Below, piece after piece: positions 17,026 through 25,948 of a stretch of DNA of 64,000 nucleotides. Every line of letters begins with the position of its first letter. Positions within the stretch are counted from its first letter, which is position 1. Under the pieces are notes generated by a model that was given only the letters and a program-made list of their open reading frames with translations, ran no database searches and had not been told where the DNA came from. The position numbers were made by a program, and so were the translations under genes. This stretch comes from Candidatus Electrothrix aestuarii (GTDB lineage: Bacteria; Desulfobacterota; Desulfobulbia; Desulfobulbales; Desulfobulbaceae): positions 827,001 through 891,000 of the forward strand of contig CP159373.1 of NCBI GenBank assembly GCA_032595685.2. The letters run 5' to 3'.

Positions 17026-20000
17026 TCAGTCCCTGTCCATCTGATTCACCCTCCGGGCAGCGGCTGGTTCCACCGCCTCACGCTCCAGCCAGATACCGGT
17101 TTGCAGCCGACCGATCACTCTGCGCCCGTCATTGACAATAGCCAAGAGGCTGGGAATAAGTACCAAGGTCAGGACTGTTGAGCCAACAACCCCGCCAGCC
17201 AGCGATAAGGCCATAGGAATAAGAAACTGGGCCTGCATGTCGGTCTCCAGGATCAATGGAGCCAAACCGCCCACCGTCGAAACGGAGGTGAGGAGAATGG
17301 CCCGAAAACGACGCGCACCTCCCTTGGTCACCGCATTGAAAAAGGACATACCTTCGGCAAGGTTCTCATTAATGCGCTCAATCAGGACGATGGCATCATT
17401 CACCACCACCCCGGTGAGAGCGACCATACCGAACATGGACATCATAGAAAGATCATAGCCCAACGCAAGGTGGGAAAGAATGGCCCCGATAATACCAAAG
17501 GGAATACTCACCAGAATAACCAAAGGCTGGATATAAGAACGAAAAATCGTGGCCACAATAACAAAAATACCCAGTATGGCCAGAGGGACAGTCACCTTGA
17601 GCGGGGCAAAAGACTCCCGCATATTCTTCTTTTCCCCTTGACTGGAAACGTGTAGCCCTGGGAATTGGGTTTCAAGCTGCCGAGAGAAAACAGCCAGATC
17701 AGCAAAGACCTCTTGAGCATTCGCCCTTTTGGAGTCCACATCTGCTGTCACAGCGACCCGGCGCATCCCATCGGTACGGGTAATAGTGGAAAAGCCCGGC
17801 CCGAAGGCCATATCTGCAACCGAGAGCAGAGGGACTTCCTGACCAGCAGAGGTACGGATGCGCATCTGCTGAAAATCAGTCACTCTGCTTCGTTCATCCT
17901 GCGTATAACGCACCTTCACCCGGATATCGTCCTCGCCCCGCTGTACCCGAAAGGCCTCTCTTCCGTAGAAACCAGCATTGACCTGTCTGGCCAAATCCTC
18001 TACAGTCAGCCCCAATGCCCTGGCTTCCGGCTTCAGGGTCAGGCGAAATTCATTTTTTCCCGGAGAATTATCAGAACGTATCTGAATCACGCCACTATAC
18101 CTGCGTAATTTATCCTGGAGCTGTTCAGAGGCAGCAATGATATCCTCCATCCTGTTTCCCTGTATCCAAAACTCCAGCTCAGCACCACCAGGCCCGTGCG
18201 ACTCGCCTTCAAAGGTCAGGGACTTTGCTCCAGGCAGAGAACCTATTTCCTCCTCCCAGGCAATCAGAAGATCGTTGGAATGCACCCCCCGCTCTTCTGC
18301 CGGGAGCATGATGAACTGAACCGAGCCCAGATGTGAGCCCTTTTGCCCCCGTTGCTGTGAACTCAGACTTTGGCCAATCAGGACCATACGCTGCTCAACA
18401 AGCGGCTTTCCACTCACCGTTTTGGTCCGTCCAGACACCTGTAGAAAGGCCTGTTCAATCTTTTGTAAGGCCTGATGAGTAACATCCACAGGCGTTCCTT
18501 CGGGAAAAGAGAGGTTAGCTGTTGCCACAAAGCTATCTGTTTTTGGAAAAACCTGAAACTTCACCAATCCTCCCTTCACAAGCCCCACAGCCAGCAAGAG
18601 CGTAGCAATAGAAATGGCGAAAAATATATATCGCCAGGTCAATGCCCAAGAGAGAAAGGGAAGGTAAATTCGCTGAATGAATAAATCAAGTGCTGCCTGC
18701 ACCGTCCTCTGAAGCAAGTGCAGAGGATTCCATTTTTGGACAGGACGATTCAGATCAGGAAGATGACTCAGGTGTGCGGGCAAAAGAAAGAGGCTCTCCC
18801 AGAGAGAAACCAGCAAACTAGCAATAACAACTGTTGGCAGGATCTCGATAAACTTACCCATAACTCCACCGACAAAGGCCAGCGGGATAAAGGCCACGAC
18901 TGTGGTCGTTATTGCAGCAAGCACCGGCATAGCCACCTCGGCCACGCCTTCAACAGCAGCCCTTAGAGGCCCCTGCCCTTTTCTCCGGTGAACATAGATA
19001 GCCTCGCCCACCACGATGGCGTCATCTACCACAATACCGAGCACCATGATAACTCCGAACAGGGAAATCATGTTCATGGTCTCGCCCATGTACCAGAGGA
19101 TAAACATGGCCCCAGACAGAGAGATAGGAATCCCCATGCCGCTCCAGAAGGCCAGCCGCAGGTCAAGAAACAGCCAGAGCAGACAGAACACCAGGATTAA
19201 CCCCACCATCCCGTTCCTTGTCAGCAGGTTGATGCGGGCCCGCAGGGCAGTGGTATTGTCATAAAATTTTTCCAGATGTACGCCCGCTGGCAGCTGAGCC
19301 TGCTTTTCATCCACATACTGCTGCACAGTATCTGCAATGTGAATAGAATCTTCTTCCTCGGTTTTAAAGACCATAACAAAGGCTGCAGGCTCACCGTTGA
19401 CCTCCGAAATAATCGGGTCTTCGGTAAAGCCATCGCGGATGGTTGCCAGCTGCCCCAATCTGAGCAGCCGCCCAGAATCGTTTGCCAGCACCACGATCTC
19501 GACAAGCTCCTCTCCGGTGTACTTCCGCCCCACGGTACGGAGCCGAATCTCCTCTTCTTCCGTGCGCAGGGTTCCACCATGCAGATTAATACTGGATCGA
19601 CGTACCGCTTCAGAGACCTGACTAAAGGTCAGGCCATAGCGACGGAGCTGCTCTTCAGAGACCTCTATGGAAATCTCGTAATCCCTGGTTCCAAAGGTAT
19701 CCACCTGGGAAATACCATCCAAGGCGCGGATCTCATCCTTCAGACGTTCTGCCTCTGCCTTGAGCTGTTTCTCCGACATCTCACCGGATAAGGCCAGCAG
19801 CACCACAGGATTGCGCATGGTGACCTCGGTGACCACCGGTTTTTCTGCATCAAGCGGAAAGGTGGAGATGGCATCGACATTAGACTTCACATCATCAAGG
19901 ACCTCACTCATGTCACTCCCTTCCAGCACATCTACCAAGGCTGTGCCGATATTTTCAGCAGAGGTGGTGGTAATCTGCTTGATGCCCTCAATGCCCTCCA

Positions 20001-20214
20001 GGGCCTCCTCAATTTTGAGGACAATACCCTCCTCCACCTCTTCTGGATCAGCACCGGGATAGGCGACCTGGATGAGTATCTTATCAACGGAAAACTCGGG
20101 AAAATTCTCCCTCCGCATGGACGAGAGGGCCATAGCTCCGCCCACCATGATCATGAGCAGGACAATATTGGCAAAGACCGTGTTATTTGCAAAGGCGGCA
20201 AGAAGCTTTTTCAT
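17026..20214 (-). CDS. RND-family efflux transporter, inner-membrane pump (AcrB/HAE-1 type)
   Basis: The 1062-residue product is a proton-driven tripartite efflux pump subunit. After an N-terminal helix come the porter domain with VAYPGADPEEVEE, a helix bundle (about 335-540) with the GIVVDDAIVVGEAI segment (paired Asp of the proton relay), a second porter domain, and the second helix bundle with ALTGVVVNDAIVLIERIN. Internal duplication is clear. The start codon overlaps the adaptor gene stop by 4 bp (20211-20214), so the two are translationally coupled. No TolC-type outer-membrane gene is in the window. Drug or hydrophobe export is likely and the substrate is unknown; the VV(N/D)DAI motifs argue against a heavy-metal (CzcA-type) pump only weakly. 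Confidence 0.93.
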   Translation of the reverse strand: MKKLLAAFANNTVFANIVLLMIMVGGAMALSSMRRENFPEFSVDKILIQVAYPGADPEEVEEGIVLKIEEALEGIEGIKQITTTSAENIGTALVDVLEGSDMSEVLDDVKSNVDAISTFPLDAEKPVVTEVTMRNPVVLLALSGEMSEKQLKAEAERLKDEIRALDGISQVDTFGTRDYEISIEVSEEQLRRYGLTFSQVSEAVRRSSINLHGGTLRTEEEEIRLRTVGRKYTGEELVEIVVLANDSGRLLRLGQLATIRDGFTEDPIISEVNGEPAAFVMVFKTEEEDSIHIADTVQQYVDEKQAQLPAGVHLEKFYDNTTALRARINLLTRNGMVGLILVFCLLWLFLDLRLAFWSGMGIPISLSGAMFILWYMGETMNMISLFGVIMVLGIVVDDAIVVGEAIYVHRRKGQGPLRAAVEGVAEVAMPVLAAITTTVVAFIPLAFVGGVMGKFIEILPTVVIASLLVSLWESLFLLPAHLSHLPDLNRPVQKWNPLHLLQRTVQAALDLFIQRIYLPFLSWALTWRYIFFAISIATLLLAVGLVKGGLVKFQVFPKTDSFVATANLSFPEGTPVDVTHQALQKIEQAFLQVSGRTKTVSGKPLVEQRMVLIGQSLSSQQRGQKGSHLGSVQFIMLPAEERGVHSNDLLIAWEEEIGSLPGAKSLTFEGESHGPGGAELEFWIQGNRMEDIIAASEQLQDKLRRYSGVIQIRSDNSPGKNEFRLTLKPEARALGLTVEDLARQVNAGFYGREAFRVQRGEDDIRVKVRYTQDERSRVTDFQQMRIRTSAGQEVPLLSVADMAFGPGFSTITRTDGMRRVAVTADVDSKRANAQEVFADLAVFSRQLETQFPGLHVSSQGEKKNMRESFAPLKVTVPLAILGIFVIVATIFRSYIQPLVILVSIPFGIIGAILSHLALGYDLSMMSMFGMVALTGVVVNDAIVLIERINENLAEGMSFFNAVTKGGARRFRAILLTSVSTVGGLAPLILETDMQAQFLIPMALSLAGGVVGSTVLTLVLIPSLLAIVNDGRRVIGRLQTGIWLEREAVEPAAARRVNQMDRD

Positions 20215-21431
20215 TCTTCTCCTGCCTCCTTTTGAACTGACTGAAGGACAGGTTGAACAGACTCGGCAGGCTCAAGGATATTGACCAAACTATTTTCCAG
20301 AGGATTTTCCAAGCGGGTGATAATCACTTGTTCGCCTTCTTCCAGGCCTCCTGTCACATAGGTCGTGCCTTGCTCGGTTCGAGCCGCCGCCACCTTGCGA
20401 GTGTGCAGTCGACCATCCTCAACAACATAGACAGTCTGTTCAAAGCTCACTGCGGCCCTTGGGAGGGCAAAGGCCCTTTCCAGAGAATGGCCTTCAATAT
20501 CCACCCGGCAAAACATCCCCTGCACCAGAGGGAAGGGAGCACCTTTTTCCGGCTGCAAGCGAATCGCCACGGTCAGGCTTCTGGTCTGAGCATCAAAACG
20601 GACCACTCGATCAAGAAGACCCTGGGCGCGCACGCTTTCCCGTTCCGTCCAGGTAACAGTGCAATCTGTTTTCTCAGGGAGCCCAAACCAGGATTGACCA
20701 TCATTCTTTGCCTGAAAACGAAGCCATTGCACCGCATCACGGCTATCCAAAGGCACCTGTACTTCAAGATCACTGTCACTGGTAAGGGTGAGGAGATTTT
20801 TACCCAAGGTCACATATTCTCCCTGATCCACAAAGAGTTCCGTGATACGACCGGTAAAGGGGGCCCGGATAACGCAGCGGCTGAGCTGGAGTTTTGTCTG
20901 ATCTATAGTTTGTTTGATCTGGATGATCTGATTATTTATGGCGTTGACGGCCTGCTCACCCTTTTCCACAGTAGACTGGGTCCCTACCTTTTTCTTGGAG
21001 TAGAGATTACTGACCCGCGCATATTCCTTCCGGGCAAGCTCAAGGTCGCGAACCAGACTCTTCAGACGGGCCTGGGCACTTTCCAGGTCCAAACGAAAAT
21101 CCTGTTCATTAATCTTATACAGGATCTCATCTTTCTGGATAATCGCTCCGACCTGGAGATCCTTATGGGCAAAGAGAACACGCCCACCGACTTCAGCAGG
21201 CAAGGTTACCTCAGTGCGCGAGACCACCTCCCCATAGCCGGAAACGACAATTGGAACCGTTTTCGCCTGGACCTGAACCACCCGAACAGGTAGTGCGGGC
21301 TCCTTTCTCTCCACCTTTTGCGGTGCTTTCTTCATTCCCTTGAGCTTCTTCATACCGATGAACCCACCGGCAAGAATCAGCAGACAGAGAACAATCCGCA
21401 CGAAAACTAAAGCTATTTTTTTCATTTCCAT
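20211..21431 (-). CDS. RND periplasmic adaptor (membrane fusion protein)
   Basis: The product is 406 residues. An N-terminal signal-anchor (KKIALVFVRIVLCLLILAGG, 3-22) precedes a Lys-rich linker. The lipoyl/hairpin part follows (VSGYGEVVSRTEVTLPAEVG; LKSLVRDLELARKEYARVSN coiled coil; RCVIRAPFTGRITELFVDQG) and then the beta-barrel and proximal domains. It bridges the RND pump to an outer-membrane channel. It is first in a two-gene operon with the pump. No lipobox cysteine is visible, so it is tethered by the helix rather than lipid. Confidence 0.92.
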   Translation of the reverse strand: MEMKKIALVFVRIVLCLLILAGGFIGMKKLKGMKKAPQKVERKEPALPVRVVQVQAKTVPIVVSGYGEVVSRTEVTLPAEVGGRVLFAHKDLQVGAIIQKDEILYKINEQDFRLDLESAQARLKSLVRDLELARKEYARVSNLYSKKKVGTQSTVEKGEQAVNAINNQIIQIKQTIDQTKLQLSRCVIRAPFTGRITELFVDQGEYVTLGKNLLTLTSDSDLEVQVPLDSRDAVQWLRFQAKNDGQSWFGLPEKTDCTVTWTERESVRAQGLLDRVVRFDAQTRSLTVAIRLQPEKGAPFPLVQGMFCRVDIEGHSLERAFALPRAAVSFEQTVYVVEDGRLHTRKVAAARTEQGTTYVTGGLEEGEQVIITRLENPLENSLVNILEPAESVQPVLQSVQKEAGEE

Positions 21432-21589
21432 ATGCCTTTTTTCTCTCCAAAGGAGTCTCTAACATCACTGGGTAGCTGTCTTTTTGCGCTGGCTCCACCA
21501 TACCTAAAATATGCATAAACAACAACGGACGGAAAGGATTTCTCCAGTCGACGCGCTTCTTTCTCCAACAATATTCACACAGATCCCTA

Positions 21590-21618
21590 TTGACAATCAG
21601 GCTCCGGCACTGTTACCT
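21590..21618 (+). promoter_or_regulatory. Promoter-like element A, similar to two other elements in the window
   Basis: TTGACAATCAGG followed by CACTGTTAC: TTGACA, a 17-nt spacer, then TTACCT. TTGACA is 92 nt upstream of the ATG at 21682. Similar elements occur at 22343 and 37980. Confidence 0.55.
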
Positions 21619-21681
21619 TCCTTTAATGATCAGTGATATTAAACCCTTCCCTTACAAAACGCCTTAAAGAGAGAAGACAAG

Positions 21682-22254
21682 ATGCCACCACTACAATACG
21701 TTAGCCGCCTTAACAGGACATTCTATCTTCACGAAGGCGTGACAAAAACCGGGAAACCTCGTTATTACCTCTCACTGAAAAACGAAGGAAAGCTCCTTGA
21801 CACGATGCCGGAAGGCTTCGAGATCTATGAGAACCCCGATGGACAGGTTTACTGTCGGAAGGTACCTAAAAAGATCATTACCGACGAGGAAGTCGCTATC
21901 GTGGAGCAAGGCATGAAGCGCTTCTCAAAGGTCGAGTATTATACAATCGATGTACGACAAAAAACAATCTCTGTATTCATATCGAATCAGGATACAGACC
22001 GCCTTCTGGAGATTATCAGCCCCGGAAGAGAGCAAGAAGAAGCCCGAAGTATCCTGATGCAAGCCATCAGCTATTCACCGTATATGGAGTTTGTCTTGAC
22101 CGATGACAAGGAACGTCTGTTTACAGTTCGAAGGTATTGCTTCCTGGGATCAGTGGATGATTGGATAGATATCGGGGAGCCGGACAGGCTTGATGAGCTG
22201 GTGGAAGAGTATGTTCGACATTTAGGTCAAGACTCATACTACGATTTGTATTAG
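21682..22254 (+). CDS. Conserved-looking hypothetical protein (190 aa)
   Basis: I do not recognise a named family. The N-terminus (FYLHEGVTKTGKPRYYLSLK, LLDTMPEGFEIYENPDGQVY, KIITDEEVAIVEQG) has the look of a conserved domain seen in uncharacterised bacterial proteins that describe a lysine-rich KTGKPRY loop. The acidic C-terminus (DELVEEYVRHLGQDSYYDLY) is soluble. No signal peptide or membrane helix is present. GAGAGAAG precedes the ATG. The gene is preceded by promoter-like element A. It lies in an accessory region with two other small orphan genes. Confidence 0.6.
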   Translation: MPPLQYVSRLNRTFYLHEGVTKTGKPRYYLSLKNEGKLLDTMPEGFEIYENPDGQVYCRKVPKKIITDEEVAIVEQGMKRFSKVEYYTIDVRQKTISVFISNQDTDRLLEIISPGREQEEARSILMQAISYSPYMEFVLTDDKERLFTVRRYCFLGSVDDWIDIGEPDRLDELVEEYVRHLGQDSYYDLY

Positions 22255-22342
22255 CATGCTCTGGTATTGATCGAAACAGAAAGCTTGTTCGGGGAAGTTG
22301 TGGTGAGCTTGTAGTATTCCCAGGGGGGCATGCAACTCTCTG

Positions 22343-22371
22343 TTGACAATCAGGTTTCATCGCTGTTACTG
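22343..22371 (+). promoter_or_regulatory. Promoter-like element B, similar to elements A and C
   Basis: TTGACAATCAGG followed by CGCTGTTACTG, again with a 17-nt spacer. It lies exactly 92 nt upstream of the ATG at 22435, the same distance as element A. Confidence 0.55.
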
Positions 22372-22434
22372 TGCAGATAAATATAATACAGGAATATTCC
22401 TGATAATCAGGTTAGCTATCAAGGGAGAGTAAGT

Positions 22435-22734
22435 ATGATGAGGTTGGAACGTCAACAAGAATATGAGAAATTCATAAAAGACAAAGGTGTTGGTTCAAAT
22501 GATGTTGTCGCTGATTCAGTTAAGTCATATGTATCGTATCTGAACAGTGTATCAAAACATTTAAACATTAAAGTCGGGCCATCTACACTTGCAAGTGATG
22601 ATGATATTCAAAATATTGCTAAATGCCTAGAAGGAAAGGTATCTGATAAAACTATAAATAACTACAAGTCTGCCATGAAGCGATATATCGAAATGGTCGA
22701 AACATTACCACAATCCCCCTCAACACCCGCATAA
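22435..22734 (+). CDS. Small hypothetical protein (99 aa), possibly a SAM-like core-binding fold
   Basis: The product is helical and soluble: SVKSYVSYLNSVSKHLNI, DIQNIAKCLEGKVSDKTINN and YKSAMKRYIEMVE. The ending resembles the N-terminal core-binding domain of tyrosine recombinases, but no catalytic domain follows and the protein ends at a natural stop. It could be a stand-alone DNA-binding domain or a fragment. GGGAGAG upstream is a fair ribosome-binding site; ATG 22435 and 22438 are alternatives. Promoter-like element B precedes it. Confidence 0.5.
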   Translation: MMRLERQQEYEKFIKDKGVGSNDVVADSVKSYVSYLNSVSKHLNIKVGPSTLASDDDIQNIAKCLEGKVSDKTINNYKSAMKRYIEMVETLPQSPSTPA

Positions 22735-22788
22735 AATCATCTCCACGACCCGTCCACCACCTCCTCCCACCCCCTCATCTCCCCCGCT

Positions 22789-22920
22789 ACCATACAGGTA
22801 AGCCCCAAGGACTTACCTAGGTAAGTCTGCCAGTACCATATAGGTAAGTCCCCAAGACATACCCAGGTAAGTCCGTCGGTACCATATAGGTAAGTCCCGG
22901 AGACATACCCGTATGACACC
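22789..22920. repeat. Three tandem copies of a 46-bp repeat
   Basis: Units begin ACCATA at 22789, 22835 and 22881 and share ACCATAtAGGTAAGTCC and ACATACCC with scattered changes. The first unit contains the palindrome ACTTACCTAGGTAAGT. The array sits in the 356-bp gene-free stretch between 22735 and 23090, upstream of the DUF4469-type gene. There are too few units, and no spacers, for a CRISPR. Confidence 0.85.
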
Positions 22921-23003
22921 GGCTGCGCAACCCCTGTTCCACTCTCCCGCCCGCCGCGATCCGTACCCTTCGCCAGAAATATGCAATAATTGCCGCTATT
23001 TTC

Positions 23004-23032
23004 TTGACAAAGACCATTCCACTCCGTATGGT
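23004..23032 (+). promoter_or_regulatory. Sigma-70-like promoter of the DUF4469-type gene
   Basis: TTGACA, 17-nt spacer, TATGGT, ending 58 bp before the ATG at 23091. The gene has a good site AAAGGAGG. Confidence 0.5.
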
Positions 23033-23090
23033 GATCAATCAGACGAATTATCAAGGAGCATCAATATCTTAAAGCCCAAAGGAGGACAGT

Positions 23091-24167
23091 ATGGCACCTA
23101 TTCAGTATCGGATTGAGCCCAATCCCATGACCACACCCGGATCCTACAAACTCCGCTTCATTCCTCAAGGGATCAACGGCTACGACGAAGTTGCCGCAGC
23201 CGTTGCCCTGAAGAACCCCAACTGGCCCGCAGACATGGTCAAGGCTATACTCAAGGCCGGTAATGAGGAAATTCAGGACATGAACACCAACGGATTCCAG
23301 GTCACCTACGAAGACGCCTTCACCTTTCGTCCTACCTTCCATGCCCGTCTGGACAGCCCGGACGACCCGCTACCGCCGATGGATGAACTCCTGCGGATCA
23401 AGGTCTCGGCCTCGCGTCCCCTTGTCAAGGCTGTGCAGCAGGACGCGCATCTGGAACGGGTGGAACCAAAAGAAAAGGCCCCGGTTATCCTGTCCGCCGA
23501 AGACACCAATCTGGAGCTGAACGATGTGCTCAACCCCAACGGCGTACTCCGCCTCAACGGGACCAATCTCCTCTTTGACCGGAAAGATGCGGACTGCGGC
23601 TGTCTCATCGAAGGAACCCGCAGCGGCGAGGCCCGGCAGAACCAATTCGCCTCCATCTCCAACACCGAGGTTCTGCTGGTGCCGCACATCCCGGCCCAGG
23701 ACGCACCGTGGAACAACGAATACACCGTCTCCCTGCGCACCCGCTATACCGAACACGGCTCCATACGCACCGGCACGTACGGTCGCAGACTGCGCTCGCC
23801 CCTGGTACTGGGCAGCCTCGGCAACCCTGAAACACCGGAAGTCGGCATCCTGACCGGCAATGCCCCGGCCCCGTATGTGATGGCTACTTCCGCCGAAATG
23901 ACGGCGGCTGAACAGATCCGTATCCAGGCTGTCTTTAATCTGACTGACAACCGCCTTACGCTGAGTTTGCAGGCTATGGAAAAACGCGGTATTGCAGGCG
24001 ATCCGATCACCGTGCCCGGTAACGGCACCTACACCCTGCCCGGCTTCAGCGGTTCCGCCGTCACCAGCCTCACTGTGCGGGTGGATAATTACACTGATCT
24101 TGCATCCCTGATCCGCAGCAGCTATAACGGCAGGATGGTGGATATTTTGGACCTTACTGTTGCTTAG
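23091..24167 (+). CDS. HU-like DNA-binding domain / DUF4469-type protein
   Basis: The product is 358 residues. The N-terminal part (YRIEPNPMTTPGSYKLRFIP, YDEVAAAVALKNPNWPADMV, FQVTYEDAFTFRP) matches the layout of an HU/IHF-related DNA-binding domain found before DUF4469. The middle has a VILSAEDTNLELNDVLNPNG beta segment and the C-terminus an Ig-like region (DNRLTLSLQAMEKRG, YTLPGFSGSAVTSLTVRVDN). Such proteins occur near nucleoid or type VI-like accessory loci but have no established role. No signal peptide, so it is cytoplasmic. Two decayed copies of its 3' end lie downstream (25219-25400 and 26023-26099). Third-position G/C is higher than in the neighbouring small genes. Confidence 0.65.
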   Translation: MAPIQYRIEPNPMTTPGSYKLRFIPQGINGYDEVAAAVALKNPNWPADMVKAILKAGNEEIQDMNTNGFQVTYEDAFTFRPTFHARLDSPDDPLPPMDELLRIKVSASRPLVKAVQQDAHLERVEPKEKAPVILSAEDTNLELNDVLNPNGVLRLNGTNLLFDRKDADCGCLIEGTRSGEARQNQFASISNTEVLLVPHIPAQDAPWNNEYTVSLRTRYTEHGSIRTGTYGRRLRSPLVLGSLGNPETPEVGILTGNAPAPYVMATSAEMTAAEQIRIQAVFNLTDNRLTLSLQAMEKRGIAGDPITVPGNGTYTLPGFSGSAVTSLTVRVDNYTDLASLIRSSYNGRMVDILDLTVA

Positions 24168-24208
24168 TTAAGCAACGCTTCTTTAACTCAACAAAACAGG
24201 AGACAACA

Positions 24209-25159
24209 ATGAAATCGACTTTGATTTCCCTTGCACTTACTCTCGGCTGCTGCACCCTTGCTTTTGCAGCACCGCCGGGCAATGTGATGCCGAGCAGTGA
24301 GCGCCCTATCGTTCGTCCTGCTCGGGATGGCCTTATGACGCTATCTCAACTCTTTAAATGCGGTCCGGGGTTTACCACCTATTCGGTAAAATCGTTAAGC
24401 GGTGTCAGCGGGGACGGGGTACGTTGCGTGAAATTCCACAACACCCAAACAATTGACGGAAAACTTACCGGTGTCTACTGGTACGGGGAAGGACAATGGA
24501 ATGGCAAGACATATCGTCATATCGGCTATACTTATCCGTTTGCATTCTGTCCTGATGCCGGAGGAAATTGTCCGCCTCAATATCGTTCTTATGCGGCAGA
24601 TATTTCAGGCAACGGTGAGAATTCAGGAGGCGAATTCAGTAACCTTACGCTGACATCTCTGGACGGCAATGCGCGTATCCGCGTAACTGGCGGTTGGAAT
24701 GAAGAATGGATTCGGGAGCCGAGCGGACATACAGCCACATACAGCAGTAAATTGAAGCCTGTCACAACTTGCGGCCCACATTTTAGCAAGGCATCTGTTG
24801 CTGATATCAATGGTTCTACAGCTGGTGGAACAGGTGTACGTTGCTTGGCAAGCGGTCCTGATGGCTTTTTCGGTTTCATCTGGTATGGGGAAGGGCAATG
24901 GAACGGAAAGAAGTACCGTCACCTGGGTTTTACCAACAATTTTTCAAACCAAGGTTCAGGCAAAGCTACTGCGGCGGATATCTGCAATAACTCGGCCTTC
25001 TTCTGCGGCCAAACAGCAGCAGGAGGACTGAATATCAAACAGGATCCGACAGCATGTGATGCGAACAACAAGTTCAAAATGAACTATGTTGTCACCGGCA
25101 ACTGGAAGGAACGCTGGAATGGTACGGACTCGGTTGAATGTCCTTCTGTGATAAGATAA
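24209..25159 (+). CDS. Secreted protein with two tandem copies of an unrecognised Cys/Trp domain
   Basis: The product is 316 residues, with a signal peptide (MKSTLISLALTLGCCTLAFA). Two repeats of about 130 residues follow. They start FKCGPGFTTYSVKSLSG and TTCGPHFSKASVADING and share GVRC, then a near-identical WYGEGQWNGKxYRHxG core, and each ends in NWxExW (GGWNEEWIRE, GNWKERWNG). The paired cysteines suggest disulfides in the periplasm or outside the cell. I do not recognise the domain. It has a good site (ACAGGAGAC) and lies downstream of the DUF4469-type gene by 41 bp, so the two may be cotranscribed. Confidence 0.75.
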   Translation: MKSTLISLALTLGCCTLAFAAPPGNVMPSSERPIVRPARDGLMTLSQLFKCGPGFTTYSVKSLSGVSGDGVRCVKFHNTQTIDGKLTGVYWYGEGQWNGKTYRHIGYTYPFAFCPDAGGNCPPQYRSYAADISGNGENSGGEFSNLTLTSLDGNARIRVTGGWNEEWIREPSGHTATYSSKLKPVTTCGPHFSKASVADINGSTAGGTGVRCLASGPDGFFGFIWYGEGQWNGKKYRHLGFTNNFSNQGSGKATAADICNNSAFFCGQTAAGGLNIKQDPTACDANNKFKMNYVVTGNWKERWNGTDSVECPSVIR

Positions 25160-25175
25160 CAACATAAAGAAGCAC

Positions 25176-25208
25176 GGCAGCTCAGGTCTTAGACGAAACT
25201 GGGCTGCC
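25176..25208 (+). terminator. Hairpin after the repeat-domain gene, putative terminator
   Basis: Stem GGCAGCTCAG/CTGGGCTGCC with one mismatch begins 17 bp after the stop. A pyrimidine-rich stretch (CTCTTTCTC) follows after a few bases. Confidence 0.5.
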
Positions 25209-25218
25209 TACATTCTCT

Positions 25219-25400
25219 TTCTCAACACCCATTACACTGAACACGGCTTAATACGCAACGGCACCTATACCCTGCCCGGCCTCAGTGGTTCCGCCGTCAC
25301 CAGCCTGACCGTGCGGGTGGATAACTACGCCGACCTCGTTTCCCTGATCCGCAGCGGCTATCACGGCAGGATGGTGGATATTCTGGTGATGGGGATGTAG
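25219..25400 (+). pseudogene. DUF4469-type gene 3' fragment with an internal deletion
   Basis: It reads HYTEHGLIRNGTYTLPGLSG then VTSLTVRVDNYADLVSLIRS and ends VDILVMGM-stop. This is the end of the gene at 23091-24167, but TEHGSIRTGTY is joined directly to GTYTLPG: about 260 bp was lost between two copies of the sequence coding GTY. No start codon or upstream part remains. Confidence 0.85.
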
Positions 25401-25516
25401 GGATACGTTCCATCTTTCCTTTCATAACAAACAAACTCCTTCCACATGGAAGGCCTTATAGAAACTTTTACCTGCTTTATTCAGCACATCAATTTTAACA
25501 AACACGAGGTATTGAA

Positions 25517-25948
25517 ATGATAAAAAAATTATCGACTGCCCTGATCGGAGCACTGTTCTTTACAGCAATTGCTTTCTCTGAAAACGACGGACAAGCATCA
25601 AGCAAGGACACCAATCAACCTACAGTGGAAAGCCAAGGCGAATTATTACCCTATAGCGACTCTTGGCAAATTAAATTCAGCAAACCCATGTCAGCGGATA
25701 CGGTTATCATTGGGAACGTCAACCTTTATATCGTAGGAGCTTCAGCTGGAAGTCTTGGGAACAAAAACCTTGCAAATGATATATTAGAAGCATGTGGATG
25801 GAGCTATGAGACAAAAACAAACCTATTGACGATCCGGTGCGCAGAACATGTTCCAGAATGCGCGTCCTGTGCCTTAGAGTTGGAGTTTACGGACAAGATA
25901 AAAGATGCCGATGGCAATAAGCTCATTCCTAATATATTTGAACTATAG
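25517..25948 (+). CDS. Small secreted protein with a bacterial Ig-like (SbsA-type) fold
   Basis: The product is 143 residues, with a signal peptide (MIKKLSTALIGALFFTAIAFS). The mature region has WQIKFSKPMSADTVIIGNVN and ends LELEFTDKIKDADGNKL. This pairing of F-S-K-P-M and D-x-x-G-N is typical of Big_5/SbsA-like Ig domains in surface and exported proteins. Three cysteines (HVPECASCAL plus ACGW and TIRC) are unusual for this fold. It is alone between the DUF4469 remnants, and its role is unknown. Confidence 0.65.
   Translation: MIKKLSTALIGALFFTAIAFSENDGQASSKDTNQPTVESQGELLPYSDSWQIKFSKPMSADTVIIGNVNLYIVGASAGSLGNKNLANDILEACGWSYETKTNLLTIRCAEHVPECASCALELEFTDKIKDADGNKLIPNIFEL

Noticed and set aside
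20253-21293. 346-aa plus-strand ORF
   Set aside because: Antisense shadow of the RND adaptor gene; codon pattern and domains support the minus strand.
22789-22920. Tandem repeat considered as CRISPR
   Set aside because: Units are contiguous without spacers, only three copies and no cas genes.
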